This document shows positions 37,970 through 49,602 of a stretch of 64,000 bases of DNA, piece by piece. Under the pieces are notes generated by a model that saw only the letters and a list, made by a program, of their open reading frames with translations, made no database searches and was not told the origin of the DNA. The stretch is taken from NCBI GenBank assembly GCA_965263045.1, contig CBDHGK010000026.1, forward strand, positions 1-64,000, written 5' to 3'. The stretch is from G963664115 sp965263045 (GTDB taxonomy: Bacteria; Acidobacteriota; Terriglobia; 20CM-2-55-15). The translations under genes were made by a program, and so were the position numbers. Positions within the stretch are counted from its first letter, which is position 1. Every line of letters starts with the position of its first letter.

Positions 37970-38180
37970 TCTCATTGCTCCTTGACTGCGCGTCGTTGTC
38001 ACTCTCCTCGAACCATCTCGCTGTTATCGCCGCCACCACGATAATCCCAGATGCTGAAGCGGCGAACGGCTGTAGTGCAGGGTCACATTTCCGACGCTCG
38101 TCCCACGACCTTTCGATGCAGAATCAATCCTGAACGTCCTCGTCGTTAGATGTTTCCTCCGGTTGAATATTTTTCAGTGA

Positions 38181-38648
38181 TTATTCCAGTAGGCTGCGCA
38201 GCATCCAGGCTGTCTTTTCGTGGATCTGCAGCCGCGCGGCTGCCACGTCCACGGTCGATTGGTCGTTGACTGCATCGGCCGTTGCTATGACCTTGCGTGC
38301 CGTGCGGCAGACGGCCTCATGTCCTTCGACCAGAACCCGAATCATCTCGGTCGCGGTCGGCACTCCTTCGGTATCCCGGACCGACGCCAGCTTGGAGTAT
38401 GCGGCGTAGCTCGCAGGGGCCGGGTGTCCCAGAGCTCTGATGCGTTCGGCGACCGTGTCCACCGCCAGTGCGAGTTCGTTGTACTGCTGCTCGAACATGA
38501 GGTGAAGGGTCTGGAACATCGGGCCGGTCACGTTCCAGTGGAAATTATGAGTCTTCAAGTAGAGTGTGTAGCTGTCGGCCAGCAACTTTGAGAGTTCTTT
38601 GGCCAAAGCCTTGCGGTCTGTGGCTTTGATTCCGATGTCTATCTTCAT
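38181..38648 (-). CDS. dps: Dps-family DNA-binding ferritin
   Basis: Dodecameric iron-oxidising protein that protects DNA under oxidative stress. 155 aa, the usual length. The inter-subunit ferroxidase ligands have the exact family spacing: H37, H49, D64 and E68 (HNFHWNVTG, LHLMFEQQYNELALAVDTVAERI). The N-terminal tail is short, so DNA binding may be weak. Its ATG follows AGGAGGCATC. Confidence 0.92.
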   Translation of the reverse strand: MKIDIGIKATDRKALAKELSKLLADSYTLYLKTHNFHWNVTGPMFQTLHLMFEQQYNELALAVDTVAERIRALGHPAPASYAAYSKLASVRDTEGVPTATEMIRVLVEGHEAVCRTARKVIATADAVNDQSTVDVAAARLQIHEKTAWMLRSLLE

Positions 38649-38827
38649 GATGCCTCCTGAAGCTCACAACGCCCGAGCCGGAATGACTCGCCACGGTCAT
38701 CTTCCCAGTAGAATAACAAGAACATCACGATCGAAAAAGTGCAGCTCATCGCCAGAATTTAAAACCCGGCAGCGCTTTAGCGCACCGAGGATGGGTGCGG
38801 GTCCTCCACGCACCGCTCCCCCACATC

Positions 38828-39656
38828 GGTTCTGGTGCACATTAGGATTGTCGGAACGATAAAAATCCGGCGTGAGCCGTGGCGATGCGGACTATGCGGC
38901 CATGACGTGACGCCAGATCAGGGCGGGATTCGACCGCCATGGGATCGGAATTACGAACTGGCGTTTGTGAATCTTCTGGGCCAGTTCGATGCCGATAATC
39001 ACGCGTCGCGCATTGTAGAACGTCTTGAATCCCAACATCGGGCGAAAGCGCCCCTTCACCCGGCGATGGTCCTGCTCCACAACGTTGTTCAGGTATTGAC
39101 AGCAACGAATCTTCACCGGGTTCCGTCCGCGGAAGTTGAACTCCCCGTTCATTCCCATGCGCCGTAGCGCACTATGGTTCGGCTGGTGACCATCCAGGGT
39201 GATGCTATGCGGCTCCTGATGATGCTTCAGTGCCTTCGGAAAGAAGGCCGTCGCCGCCGCGATGCCACGGGTTCGACTGAGAAAGAACTCCACGGTGTTG
39301 CCCTGTCCGTCCACGGCTCGATAGAGGTACATCCACTGGCCCCGAACCTTGATGAACGTTTCATCAACCCGCCAGCTCCCACCCACCTGTCGCTCGAATG
39401 GGCTCCACCGCTTTTCGCAGGTTTCGGCATAGCGAATGACCCAACGCAAGATCGTGGTATGCGAAATCGATAAACCCCGCTCACCTAAAATTACGACCAG
39501 GTCTCGATAACTCAGTTTGAAGCGAAAATACCAGCGCAGGCAGAGGAGAATGATGTCGTCTTCGAACCAACGTCCGGCAAATAGAGAATTCCGTTCAGTT
39601 TTGCGATGCGCCATATCCCATTATCGCCAATCCTCTTGCCTGTCTGCACCAGAACC
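38828..39656. mobile_element. IS6-family insertion sequence, copy 4
   Basis: 829 bp with GGTTCTGGTGCA and TGCACCAGAACC ends. Flanks CCCACATC and CAGTCAGT show no duplication. It separates dps from the 499-aa protein. Confidence 0.87.
38892..39614 (-). CDS. IS6-family transposase (copy 4)
   Basis: 240 aa, intact. D1 in WRVDETFIKVRG, D2 in ITLDGHQPNHS, E in NNVVEQDHRRVKGRFRP. It is the best-preserved catalytic set together with copy 1. Confidence 0.88.
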   Translation of the reverse strand: MAHRKTERNSLFAGRWFEDDIILLCLRWYFRFKLSYRDLVVILGERGLSISHTTILRWVIRYAETCEKRWSPFERQVGGSWRVDETFIKVRGQWMYLYRAVDGQGNTVEFFLSRTRGIAAATAFFPKALKHHQEPHSITLDGHQPNHSALRRMGMNGEFNFRGRNPVKIRCCQYLNNVVEQDHRRVKGRFRPMLGFKTFYNARRVIIGIELAQKIHKRQFVIPIPWRSNPALIWRHVMAA

Positions 39657-39700
39657 CAGTCAGTTTGGTTGCCGTCTTGGTCCGTCCACACCGGACCGTC

Positions 39701-41200
39701 CTATTTCGCGACTGCATCGCATTCCGGCCACGGTATCAGACCAAGCCGAGACAGCTTTGTTCCGAGCGCTGATGGCACGGCAGACGCATTCGGATTGAGA
39801 CTATGCAAGAGCAACTGCTCCTTGGCTCCCTTTAAGGTGTGCACGTACGCACCGCTCGGCCCGAACGACATCTTGGCCTTGGCATCTACTCCCTTTGGAA
39901 ACTTCAGCGAGACGACCAGAATGTCATCGTCGGTGATTGAGATGCCGCCGATCGGGCCCATGAACCTCTTGCAGAGGTGGCTTATCCAGGGCTCGGCGTG
40001 CCAAGCCGTACTCGCTGCCTTCATACGCCGCTCGCCCCACACCTCCGCGACCTTGGATCGAAGCGCCGACAAGGCCGCCGCAGTCGTCGCCGCACGTGGA
40101 TTGGCGGCGTAATCGGCCGGATCGATTGTCCTGCTTAACGGCGTGGTGGGACTGTCACTGCTCCCCAGAAGTCCCGGCCAGAACCAATCTGAAATGGACT
40201 CCAGCGGTTCTTTGCTTGTAGCGTCTCGATCTGAGTCTTCGCTAACATCGGCGGACTTGGCCGACTCTGAGTCGCAATCCGTCGCCTGCGGTGCGGGAGG
40301 TAGGCCTGCTGGTTCCGGCGGCCTCTCGTCGAGCGAACCTAACATCGCACACGACACCTTGAGATCGACCACGCTCTCTAACGGCTCCTCGCCCGCCCAG
40401 ATCACAAACCGGTATTCGCGTTGCCCGGCGAACCTGTGGTGCTTCACGAAAATAGGCAACAGCACTCGCTCTGCGTCGGTCTGAGCAGAATCGATTGTGC
40501 GGAACGGGTCTCCGACATAAATCACCGGCCCGTGGACGATCAGTTGTCCTCGCGTTTGCGTTTCTACGACCTCGTCTCCGTAGGAGTCGGTTGATATCTG
40601 GTCCCTGCCTTGCGGTCCCAATTGCTCCACGACCATGAGGCCTAGAGACCATGCGAACTGGCTGGGTCTATGGACATAGTCCACGTGGTCGTATTCGGGT
40701 TCGAGCGATTCCCTGAAGCGATCCCACTGTTCGCCGGTCGTTGGTTCAATCGCAGTGCTGTAAATCCAGCAGTTTCGGCCAAACAGAATCCTCGTGCCGC
40801 GTTCCGTAGTCGTCTTGGTGCTCCTAGCCGTCATGCATATCGATTCGCCGATGCTCTCCGCGCACTTTCCGACCTCGTCGTAGAATTCCTGATCCTCCCG
40901 CAGATCCTGGGGATCCTCGGTCCGCTGTTCTGTGATCACAGTAGTGGACGCCGCCCCTTCCGAAGGATCCCGAACAAGTCCTTCGCCGTAGTTCCGGAAG
41001 TGCGCCGGCTTGGAAACACGGATTGTCCCGAGCATGCGCATGGCGTGCTCTGGGCGCCCGCATTTGACGAGCGTCGATACCGAGACTCGGTCTGCTGGGG
41101 CACGAGCATTGACGCGCCAGACGGTGACACTATTTCCCGCGTCGTCCGATACCCTGCTCTCCGTCGAAAATTGCATATGCCGCACCCGTTCCTCGTTCAA
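39701..41200 (-). CDS. Hypothetical 499-aa protein divergent from the reverse transcriptase
   Basis: Soluble protein. A conserved-looking central part contains HVDYVHRPSQFAWSLGLMVV and LLPIFVKHHRFAGQREYRFV; the latter recalls the xxHExEYRxV element of DUF2971-like proteins. An acidic Ser-rich linker (about 315-365) precedes a C-terminal domain with FGPSGAYVHTLKGAKEQ. An alternative start is Met9 (41176). It points away from the reverse transcriptase with about 100-300 bp between them. The function is unknown; a companion role in a defence locus is only a positional guess. Confidence 0.55.
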   Translation of the reverse strand: MNEERVRHMQFSTESRVSDDAGNSVTVWRVNARAPADRVSVSTLVKCGRPEHAMRMLGTIRVSKPAHFRNYGEGLVRDPSEGAASTTVITEQRTEDPQDLREDQEFYDEVGKCAESIGESICMTARSTKTTTERGTRILFGRNCWIYSTAIEPTTGEQWDRFRESLEPEYDHVDYVHRPSQFAWSLGLMVVEQLGPQGRDQISTDSYGDEVVETQTRGQLIVHGPVIYVGDPFRTIDSAQTDAERVLLPIFVKHHRFAGQREYRFVIWAGEEPLESVVDLKVSCAMLGSLDERPPEPAGLPPAPQATDCDSESAKSADVSEDSDRDATSKEPLESISDWFWPGLLGSSDSPTTPLSRTIDPADYAANPRAATTAAALSALRSKVAEVWGERRMKAASTAWHAEPWISHLCKRFMGPIGGISITDDDILVVSLKFPKGVDAKAKMSFGPSGAYVHTLKGAKEQLLLHSLNPNASAVPSALGTKLSRLGLIPWPECDAVAK

Positions 41201-41295
41201 AGTTATGGAGCTCGAACCGCTTGCGCCTCTCGCCGTCGTTGTCCGACCCCTTTATGATGGCGGCTGGCACCGACCCACGTTGATGCCTTCAGGTT

Positions 41296-42333
41296 ATGAA
41301 ACTTCCGGTGACTGCCGCCACCGGAAGTCACTGTCCGCCATTCCATGCACACGAACGAGGCAGAGCCCTTCGCCACACGTCGAGCCACACGGGGCGGTTG
41401 CCGACTTTGTCCTCGTCCGGGCAATGTCAAGTTAACCGGAATTCACTCTTTTTCGACGCGAAATCAATTCTAGCCAGGAGGAACAATCAGCGATTTAGCT
41501 GGCATGTCAATCAGTGGGACCGCCAGGAAATCAGCCGGAAGGCGAGGCTGATCGACAACCCGAAGGAAGACCTCAAGGACATACAACGGCGCATCAGGGA
41601 TCGACTCCTCGTCGATCTGCCGCTGCCTGAGTGGATGCACGGCTGCGTCAAGGGCCGTTCACCGCTGACGAACGCCACGCTTCATCAGCATGGGTCACAT
41701 ATAGCCCAGGTGGACGTCAAGGGATTCTTCCCTGCCATCACGAACGCAATGGTGTACAAGATTTTCCGGAAGATGGGTATGGGCCAAGGGCTAGCGGGGC
41801 TGCTCACCCGGCTGACGACGCGCCGTGGACACCTTCCCCAAGGCGCGCCGACGAGCGACCGGCTCGCAAACCTGCACCTCGCAACCGCAGCTGAGCGCCT
41901 CGAAACAATTTCGAATGAGCTTGGCCTGACGCTGTCTGCCTACGTAGACGATCTGGCGCTTTCTGGTATCGGCTCTCACAACGCGATCGGCCCTGTCATC
42001 AAAACACTCAAGGAGGTGGGCCTTTCCGTGAGCCACAAGAAATGCGGCAACGCTGGGCCCAGTGTGCCGCGTGTCGTAACTGGATATGTGACGAACGGAT
42101 GCCACGGTCCGAGTGTTGGCCGCAAGGCCCGCAGCAAGATCCGATCAGCTGTTCACAAACTGATCTGTGCGAAGCGATCCGGGCAAGACACCGCTGCCCT
42201 GGAACGATCCGTCCGTGGACAAATTGCCCACCTCGCGAGAACCAACAGGGGCGCGGCCGCAACGCTGCAGCGCCAGCTGCTCGGGGCCGGCGTCGGCCAG
42301 GATTGGGTTCGTAAGGCCGTCCCTACCCTCTGA
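41296..42333 (+). CDS. Reverse transcriptase (retron/DRT-like), N-terminus in repeat DNA
   Basis: The open frame has 345 codons. Reverse transcriptase motifs lie from about residue 85: KEDLKDIQRRIRDRLL (RT1-2), HIAQVDVKGFFPAI (RT3, first catalytic Asp), HLPQGAPTSDRLANLHL (RT4) and LSAYVDDLALSG (RT5, catalytic YVDD; most retrons have YADD). RT6-7 text follows (VSHKKCGNAG), with a basic thumb. Residues 1-79 are encoded by the virB8 scrap and the MITE-like repeat, so the natural start is unclear. An AGGAGG at 41475-41481 has no start codon after it. No msr-msd structure was identified. It could be a phage-defence RT or a domesticated remnant. Confidence 0.75.
   Translation: MKLPVTAATGSHCPPFHAHERGRALRHTSSHTGRLPTLSSSGQCQVNRNSLFFDAKSILARRNNQRFSWHVNQWDRQEISRKARLIDNPKEDLKDIQRRIRDRLLVDLPLPEWMHGCVKGRSPLTNATLHQHGSHIAQVDVKGFFPAITNAMVYKIFRKMGMGQGLAGLLTRLTTRRGHLPQGAPTSDRLANLHLATAAERLETISNELGLTLSAYVDDLALSGIGSHNAIGPVIKTLKEVGLSVSHKKCGNAGPSVPRVVTGYVTNGCHGPSVGRKARSKIRSAVHKLICAKRSGQDTAALERSVRGQIAHLARTNRGAAATLQRQLLGAGVGQDWVRKAVPTL
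41365..41419 (+). pseudogene. virB8: virB8 scrap
   Basis: The frame reads EPHGAVADFVLVR, identical over 13 residues to VirB8 (7367-8044), with a weaker match just upstream. It ends at the left end of the repeat at 41418. It is a relic of a third virB8 copy. Confidence 0.6.
41418..41533. repeat. Left part of the MITE-like element (second copy)
   Basis: About 115 bp match 18778-18890 closely, starting with GGCAATGTCAAGTTAA (one mismatch to the terminal repeat). The match stops at 41533, where RT-coding DNA continues. A possible degenerate right end, TGACAATGCC, lies at 42332-42341 over the RT stop codon. Confidence 0.65.
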
Positions 42334-42414
42334 CAATGCCGAACAAAATGCTCTGCCATGGGTGTCTTCTCCCCGGAAGGCGGTTGCCATGACCATGATC
42401 TTATGGAAGGCCCG

Positions 42415-42525
42415 ATGAACAGCGTAAAGGCATCCGAATTGAAAGCCAAGTGTCTCAACCGACTGGATCGAGTGGCGCAGACCGGAGAGCCGCTGGTTAT
42501 TACGAAGAACGGCAAACCGGTATCG
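42415..42525 (+). pseudogene. Phd/YefM-type antitoxin relic
   Basis: The frame reads MNSVKASELKAKCLNRLDRV and GEPLVITKNGKPV, the N-terminal DNA-binding half of Phd/YefM antitoxins, then loses the family text. No toxin gene follows. The stretch 42526-42869 shows no further gene. Confidence 0.65.
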
Positions 42526-42869
42526 AAATCACCTCGGCCTTGCGCGCCCGAATCGTCCGGGAACGCCAAGTCGTTTTTCGTGCTGTTGAGTTGGATGAGA
42601 TACCTGGCTGCGAACTTGAGGCGTTCTTAAATACTGCCAGATCCGATGGCCTGCTACAGCTTCTCTTGAGTGTAGTCGGCACTCATGATGTCGTTGTCCT
42701 CCTGCTTTCTATTTCTTCGCTCTCTGTCTGAATCCGAGCGGGGGCGTCAATCCGGCCTTCTTAAAAACTTCGATCATCCACGTGAAGCCGATCCAGTTTC
42801 GTTTCCGGCGTCTCTACGTGGGCCGAGGTGCTCCAGAAGGGTAAGCAGAATTCAGGATAGCAGCCCTAA

Positions 42870-43732
42870 CTATGACTCGCTGGCATCACGTTCCTCGATT
42901 GCTTTACGTTTCTTATCGGGCAACTTCTCATAGACCTCATCGATGTGCTTGGGGATGGAGATCATTTTATCCGCGATTAGGTTCAACATACCGAACAGGC
43001 TCTCAGCGGTCGCACGGTTATCACGTAGATCCATCTGGCCTGGATGAACCGCATTGTTGCCGATGACACGAATGCTATCGAGAGCTTTCTGAACACGTGT
43101 ATCGAGCCCGGCTTTGACCAGCGCGGCGATGTCGTCGTTGAGGTTCTCACCAGGCTGACCGAGTTCCTTACAAAGCTTTTGAATGGCGAGCCGGATCAAC
43201 GCAGCGGATCCTCTGGGCGACTCCCCGAGAATGCGGCTGGCCTCATCGTAGTCTCGGCGTATATCGTCGGAGAGATCAGGATTAGCAGGCGGCGCCTCAC
43301 CAGCTCGTGGATACTCCAGTCGACCGTTCACCCAGACGGATATCCTCTCGCAGTTGAAGCACTCGGAGAGGTGTACGTTGCCCACTAGGGTATAAACACG
43401 CACGCCCTCTTTGGTACGTCCGATGTACGGATATTCCCGCGGCTCAAAAATAATGGGGAGCGGATTATTGCTATCTCGCTTTTCGGCCCCTAACGAGTAC
43501 CAAGACTGATGTGCCAATGCATGGCAGTGCGGGCAGTTGAAGGCAGTTTCTCGGCTTGAAGGCGGAGTGACGTGTTCCACAATGGATTCCCTATTGGTCG
43601 GACATTTCAAGCAAAAGCTCCGGGGTTTCCGAGGAAGCAGGCTCTTCTCTGGGGCACTATGCGCCTCCATGGCACCGGCCTGATATTGTAGCCAGCGCAC
43701 CTTGAAGCGCGGCTGCCTTCCCGGATAGCGGC

Positions 43733-43736
<4 letters not shown>
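42870..43736 (-). CDS. DUF4145-like zinc-finger protein at the end of the restriction operon
   Basis: 288 aa from the GTG overlapping the hsdR stop (GTGA); ATG 43670 is the alternative (266 aa). The N-terminal half has paired cysteines (CLKCP, FNCPHCHALAHQ, HLSECFNCERISVW). The C-terminal half is the helical DUF4145-like segment (DEASRILGESPRGSAALIRL and VIGNNAVHPG). Proteins of this type are often encoded next to restriction systems; their function is unknown. The overlap argues that it belongs to the operon. Confidence 0.75.
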
Positions 43737-46872
<3,136 letters not shown>

Positions 46873-46876
<4 letters not shown>

Positions 46877-47583
46877 GGCCGAACCTCGCCGCCGACGGAA
46901 GCTATGGTTTCAGAATCGGCACCGCCGTCAAAGTCTGCGACGTAGATACGGTAAGTTTCTGGCTCCAGTGTGAACAGCACCTCGCTCGGACGGAACTCAA
47001 CGTCGATGATCCGGAAGGGACTGAAGGCTTCATCCAAACTTTCGTTGAAGGCGAAGTTGTCGTCGAAGGACGCCCTCGCTGCTGGTAGCGAGGTGCGGTC
47101 CTGGCGGTGCACGCGGTGAAGGAAGCCTATGATCGTATCTGCGGCCTCGGCGGCGAGTAAGGCCTGAACGCCCTCCATAACAGGGCGCGGCCCATCAGAG
47201 CCATGCGAGGTGAAGCCGCACTGGTTGCGCAACTCGCAAATGCCCTGGATGGCAGTGCTAATCCCGCCAAGCGTTTTCTTTAGGCTCTTACGTACCTTGG
47301 CAGCCTCGCTAGCGGTCGACGGGAGGAAGGGCAAGTGCCGACTTACGGACCTGAAGAGATCCGGAAGATCATCAGTGTCGGCATAGGCTATCGACCGGTC
47401 TCCGAGCACCGTTCGGCAAGTGCTCTCGATCAGCGTCTTTGCGAGGTCAAATACGAGGCTCGGATTTTCAACGACGGCCTGTTCGATGCCTTTCACCTGT
47501 GCCTCAATATGCGTGAGGCCAGCTGCCATAGCATCGCGCGCACTATGCATGACGAAAGGAGCAGTTCGGAGCTCAGCCATCAT
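46873..47583 (-). CDS. Abortive-infection C-terminal-domain-like protein
   Basis: 236 aa from ATG 47583, overlapping the hsdS stop (ATGA); the frame is open further upstream to 47715, inside hsdS, which is unlikely to be used. Residues 45-185 resemble the Abi_C domain: FDLAKTLIESTCRTVLGD, LFRSVSRHLPF, LGGISTAIQGICELRNQCG, and FTSHGSDG, which resembles the HG...D element of that domain. The C-terminal 60 aa are beta-rich and unassigned. Its place between hsdS and hsdR with overlaps on both sides makes it an integral operon gene, perhaps a second line of defence. Confidence 0.7.
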
Positions 47584-49169
47584 AACGCCCGTTCGAGGAA
47601 GGTCTCGGCGTCCTTTAAACGGAGATCCCCAGAGATAAGCTCGGGCAGGAGCGCGTCGCGCAGGGTGGCAAGAGTCTTGCCCTCCACGGCGCAAGCGCGT
47701 CGCCGTGCAAACCAAGGCGAAATCACTGCCGAAAGACCCTTGCAGATAGCAGCACCAGGGAACAAGAATGGCATGTTGTTCATTCTGCCCTGAGACAGCT
47801 TCGGCTGAACGGCACCAGTGACATACGGCGCAACCCGCTCGAAGTGGAAATACAGATAAATCTGTTCTGTGCTGACCGGGCCCTTGCCTTGAAGGACATG
47901 AGCGTGGTTATTGACCCAAAACTTCCCCCAAACGTACTGAGTAACCGCCAGCCCGCCTTCGCGAATGACTGAGCCGTCCTCTCCGATTAGAAGGTAGATT
48001 CCGTCAAACAGATAATTGTCGACATGATCCATTACCCCAGCTGCGCCATGATAAGGGAATGGCCCTTGTCGCTTTGCCCTCTCGGCTCCCGAAACAGGAA
48101 CGCGCTTCGAATCATAATTGTCTACATGTTCGCCGAGAGTTGCAGTGTTCCATCCCTCCGGAATCAGGCCCACCTCCGACTCGGTGAGCCGGTCAGGAAA
48201 GAGGTCCGCAAGGTGTTTCGGAAGGCCGGTATCGCGACCTGCCATCTTGGCCCGCACAGGGTCGAAATTGACGAACCAGGACTTGAACAGCGCCCGTGCC
48301 ATCGCCTCCAGCGTCTCGTTCATCCGCCGGTTCAGCTCGAGCTTGTCGTCCAGTGTTCCCAGAATGTGCGCGATGGCGCGTTGTTCGGTCTTGTCCCTTG
48401 GAGCGCTCAAAGGCGCGGCGGTCATCGTGGAGGCACTTGCATTCGGCTGGGCGGACTTGTCGCCGAGGACACCACGGATAAATCCCCAAAATTCCTTTGA
48501 TTTCAGGTAATAGGCAAGGAAACGAGCGTCGAAATCTGGTTTTGTCTGCAAACGTATTAAGTAAGAGGCGAATACAGCAGGCGGAGGGTTCTTCACGTAC
48601 AAGCTCGCCCCCGTTGATGCACCAGTTCGAGCTATAACGATGTCGCCATCATACAGTCGATATTTCACTATGATTTCATCATCAGCTACGACATGCGGCA
48701 CGGTATTCCAATCGAGTTGCCCGGAAACAATGTCCGTAATTCGGAGAAACTTGGGTCCGGCAAAGTCATTCGCTGCGGCTGCCGTCAGTCCATAATTAAT
48801 TGCGCTGCAAGCGTCCGCCAAAGTGCAATGGATCCACCCCATCTCCACAACACGCTTTTTCCGTTCCACCAGCGCCAAATGCTCCACTTTAATTTGCTTG
48901 CGAAATGATTCAGGCACGGCGTCCCAAACGAACAGATCCACCCGAAACGGCAGGTTACTTTCCTCGAAAGCTTCTCTGAGATCGGAAACTCGGCCGCTTT
49001 GCTCCGGCGTTGCGAAAACTACTAAATCCAAGTCGGATTGTGGACGTGACGTCCATTTGGCGCGGGAGCCGTAAACCCAGGCGGTAGTATTCGGCAGGTG
49101 CCGTTCGAGCAACTCCAGGACGATCTTGCTCTGTTCTGTAGTGATATCGATGGCCTGATCTAGTCCCAT
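47580..49169 (-). CDS. hsdS: MNT nucleotidyltransferase fused to HsdS specificity subunit
   Basis: 529 aa from ATG 49169, overlapping the HEPN stop by 10 bases. Residues 1-105 are a minimal nucleotidyltransferase: VYGSRAKWTSRPQSDLDL fits GSX10DXD (G34, S35, D46, D48), with a third Asp in FRVDLF (D78). From residue 110 (MGWIHC) the HsdS begins: target-recognition domain 1, central conserved helices (AIAHILGTLDDKLELNRRMN, ALFKSWFVNFDPV), domain 2 (EGWNTATLGE...) and the final spacer (LRDALLPELISGDL). No stop or frameshift separates the two. ATG 48842 could start a separate HsdS but has no well-placed ribosome site. MNT proteins AMPylate and silence HEPN toxins; HsdS reads the DNA target. Confidence 0.85.
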   Translation of the reverse strand: MGLDQAIDITTEQSKIVLELLERHLPNTTAWVYGSRAKWTSRPQSDLDLVVFATPEQSGRVSDLREAFEESNLPFRVDLFVWDAVPESFRKQIKVEHLALVERKKRVVEMGWIHCTLADACSAINYGLTAAAANDFAGPKFLRITDIVSGQLDWNTVPHVVADDEIIVKYRLYDGDIVIARTGASTGASLYVKNPPPAVFASYLIRLQTKPDFDARFLAYYLKSKEFWGFIRGVLGDKSAQPNASASTMTAAPLSAPRDKTEQRAIAHILGTLDDKLELNRRMNETLEAMARALFKSWFVNFDPVRAKMAGRDTGLPKHLADLFPDRLTESEVGLIPEGWNTATLGEHVDNYDSKRVPVSGAERAKRQGPFPYHGAAGVMDHVDNYLFDGIYLLIGEDGSVIREGGLAVTQYVWGKFWVNNHAHVLQGKGPVSTEQIYLYFHFERVAPYVTGAVQPKLSQGRMNNMPFLFPGAAICKGLSAVISPWFARRRACAVEGKTLATLRDALLPELISGDLRLKDAETFLERAL

Positions 49170-49591
49170 GTCTTCCCACTCATGGTCTGGTAGAGGCCTA
49201 TGGCGTCGTCGATGAAGGCTGGTATGAGTTCCAGGCAGGCTTGCGCCTTCGCGCCGTCGTAGTCGTGAGCGGTATCGACACGGGCGGCAGCGTATCGCAA
49301 CCATTGCTCCAGCGAAGTGGTGAACAGATCGTTCTCATGAGCCCGTCTGAAGATGGGGTTGGGACTGTTGGGCGCATCCGCGATGCCCAGTTCTTCAATT
49401 AGATACCTTTTCAATACCTTCCAGAGGCAGTCATAGCAGGTCTCGAAACGTTGAATGACCGATTCAGCGATGGCATCCCGGATTAGTTCCGGCAGGAAGG
49501 TATCGGCTTCCCTCTGGTTCTCGTACTGCTCCTCAAGACGTTTGAGGGACATCTGAAACTTGTCGTATTCGATCACGACTAATGCCTCCAA
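49160..49591 (-). CDS. HEPN-family toxin (HI0074-like)
   Basis: 143-aa helical protein. ESVIQRFETCYDCLWKVLKRYL is the family helix, and RVDTAHDY (R104, H109, Y111) fits the catalytic HEPN motif RX4HXY, whose Tyr is the AMPylation target in HEPN-MNT systems. It lies 11 bp after hsdM and overlaps the MNT-hsdS gene, so all are co-expressed. Known HEPN partners are RNases that cleave tRNA or mRNA. Whether this one is toxic is inferred. The first codons (MEALVVIEYDKF) are the most likely start. Confidence 0.85.
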   Translation of the reverse strand: MEALVVIEYDKFQMSLKRLEEQYENQREADTFLPELIRDAIAESVIQRFETCYDCLWKVLKRYLIEELGIADAPNSPNPIFRRAHENDLFTTSLEQWLRYAAARVDTAHDYDGAKAQACLELIPAFIDDAIGLYQTMSGKTWD

Positions 49592-49602
49592 TCCTTCATA
49601 CT

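Noticed and set aside
41200..41520. msr-msd RNA of a retron
   Set aside because: The region is made of a virB8 scrap and a MITE-like repeat; I could not find the paired a1/a2 repeats and conserved branching G context.
42526..42730. Toxin gene after the Phd-like relic
   Set aside because: The following frame (LEAFLNTARSDGLLQ) has no PIN or RelE residues; the module appears to be a relic only.
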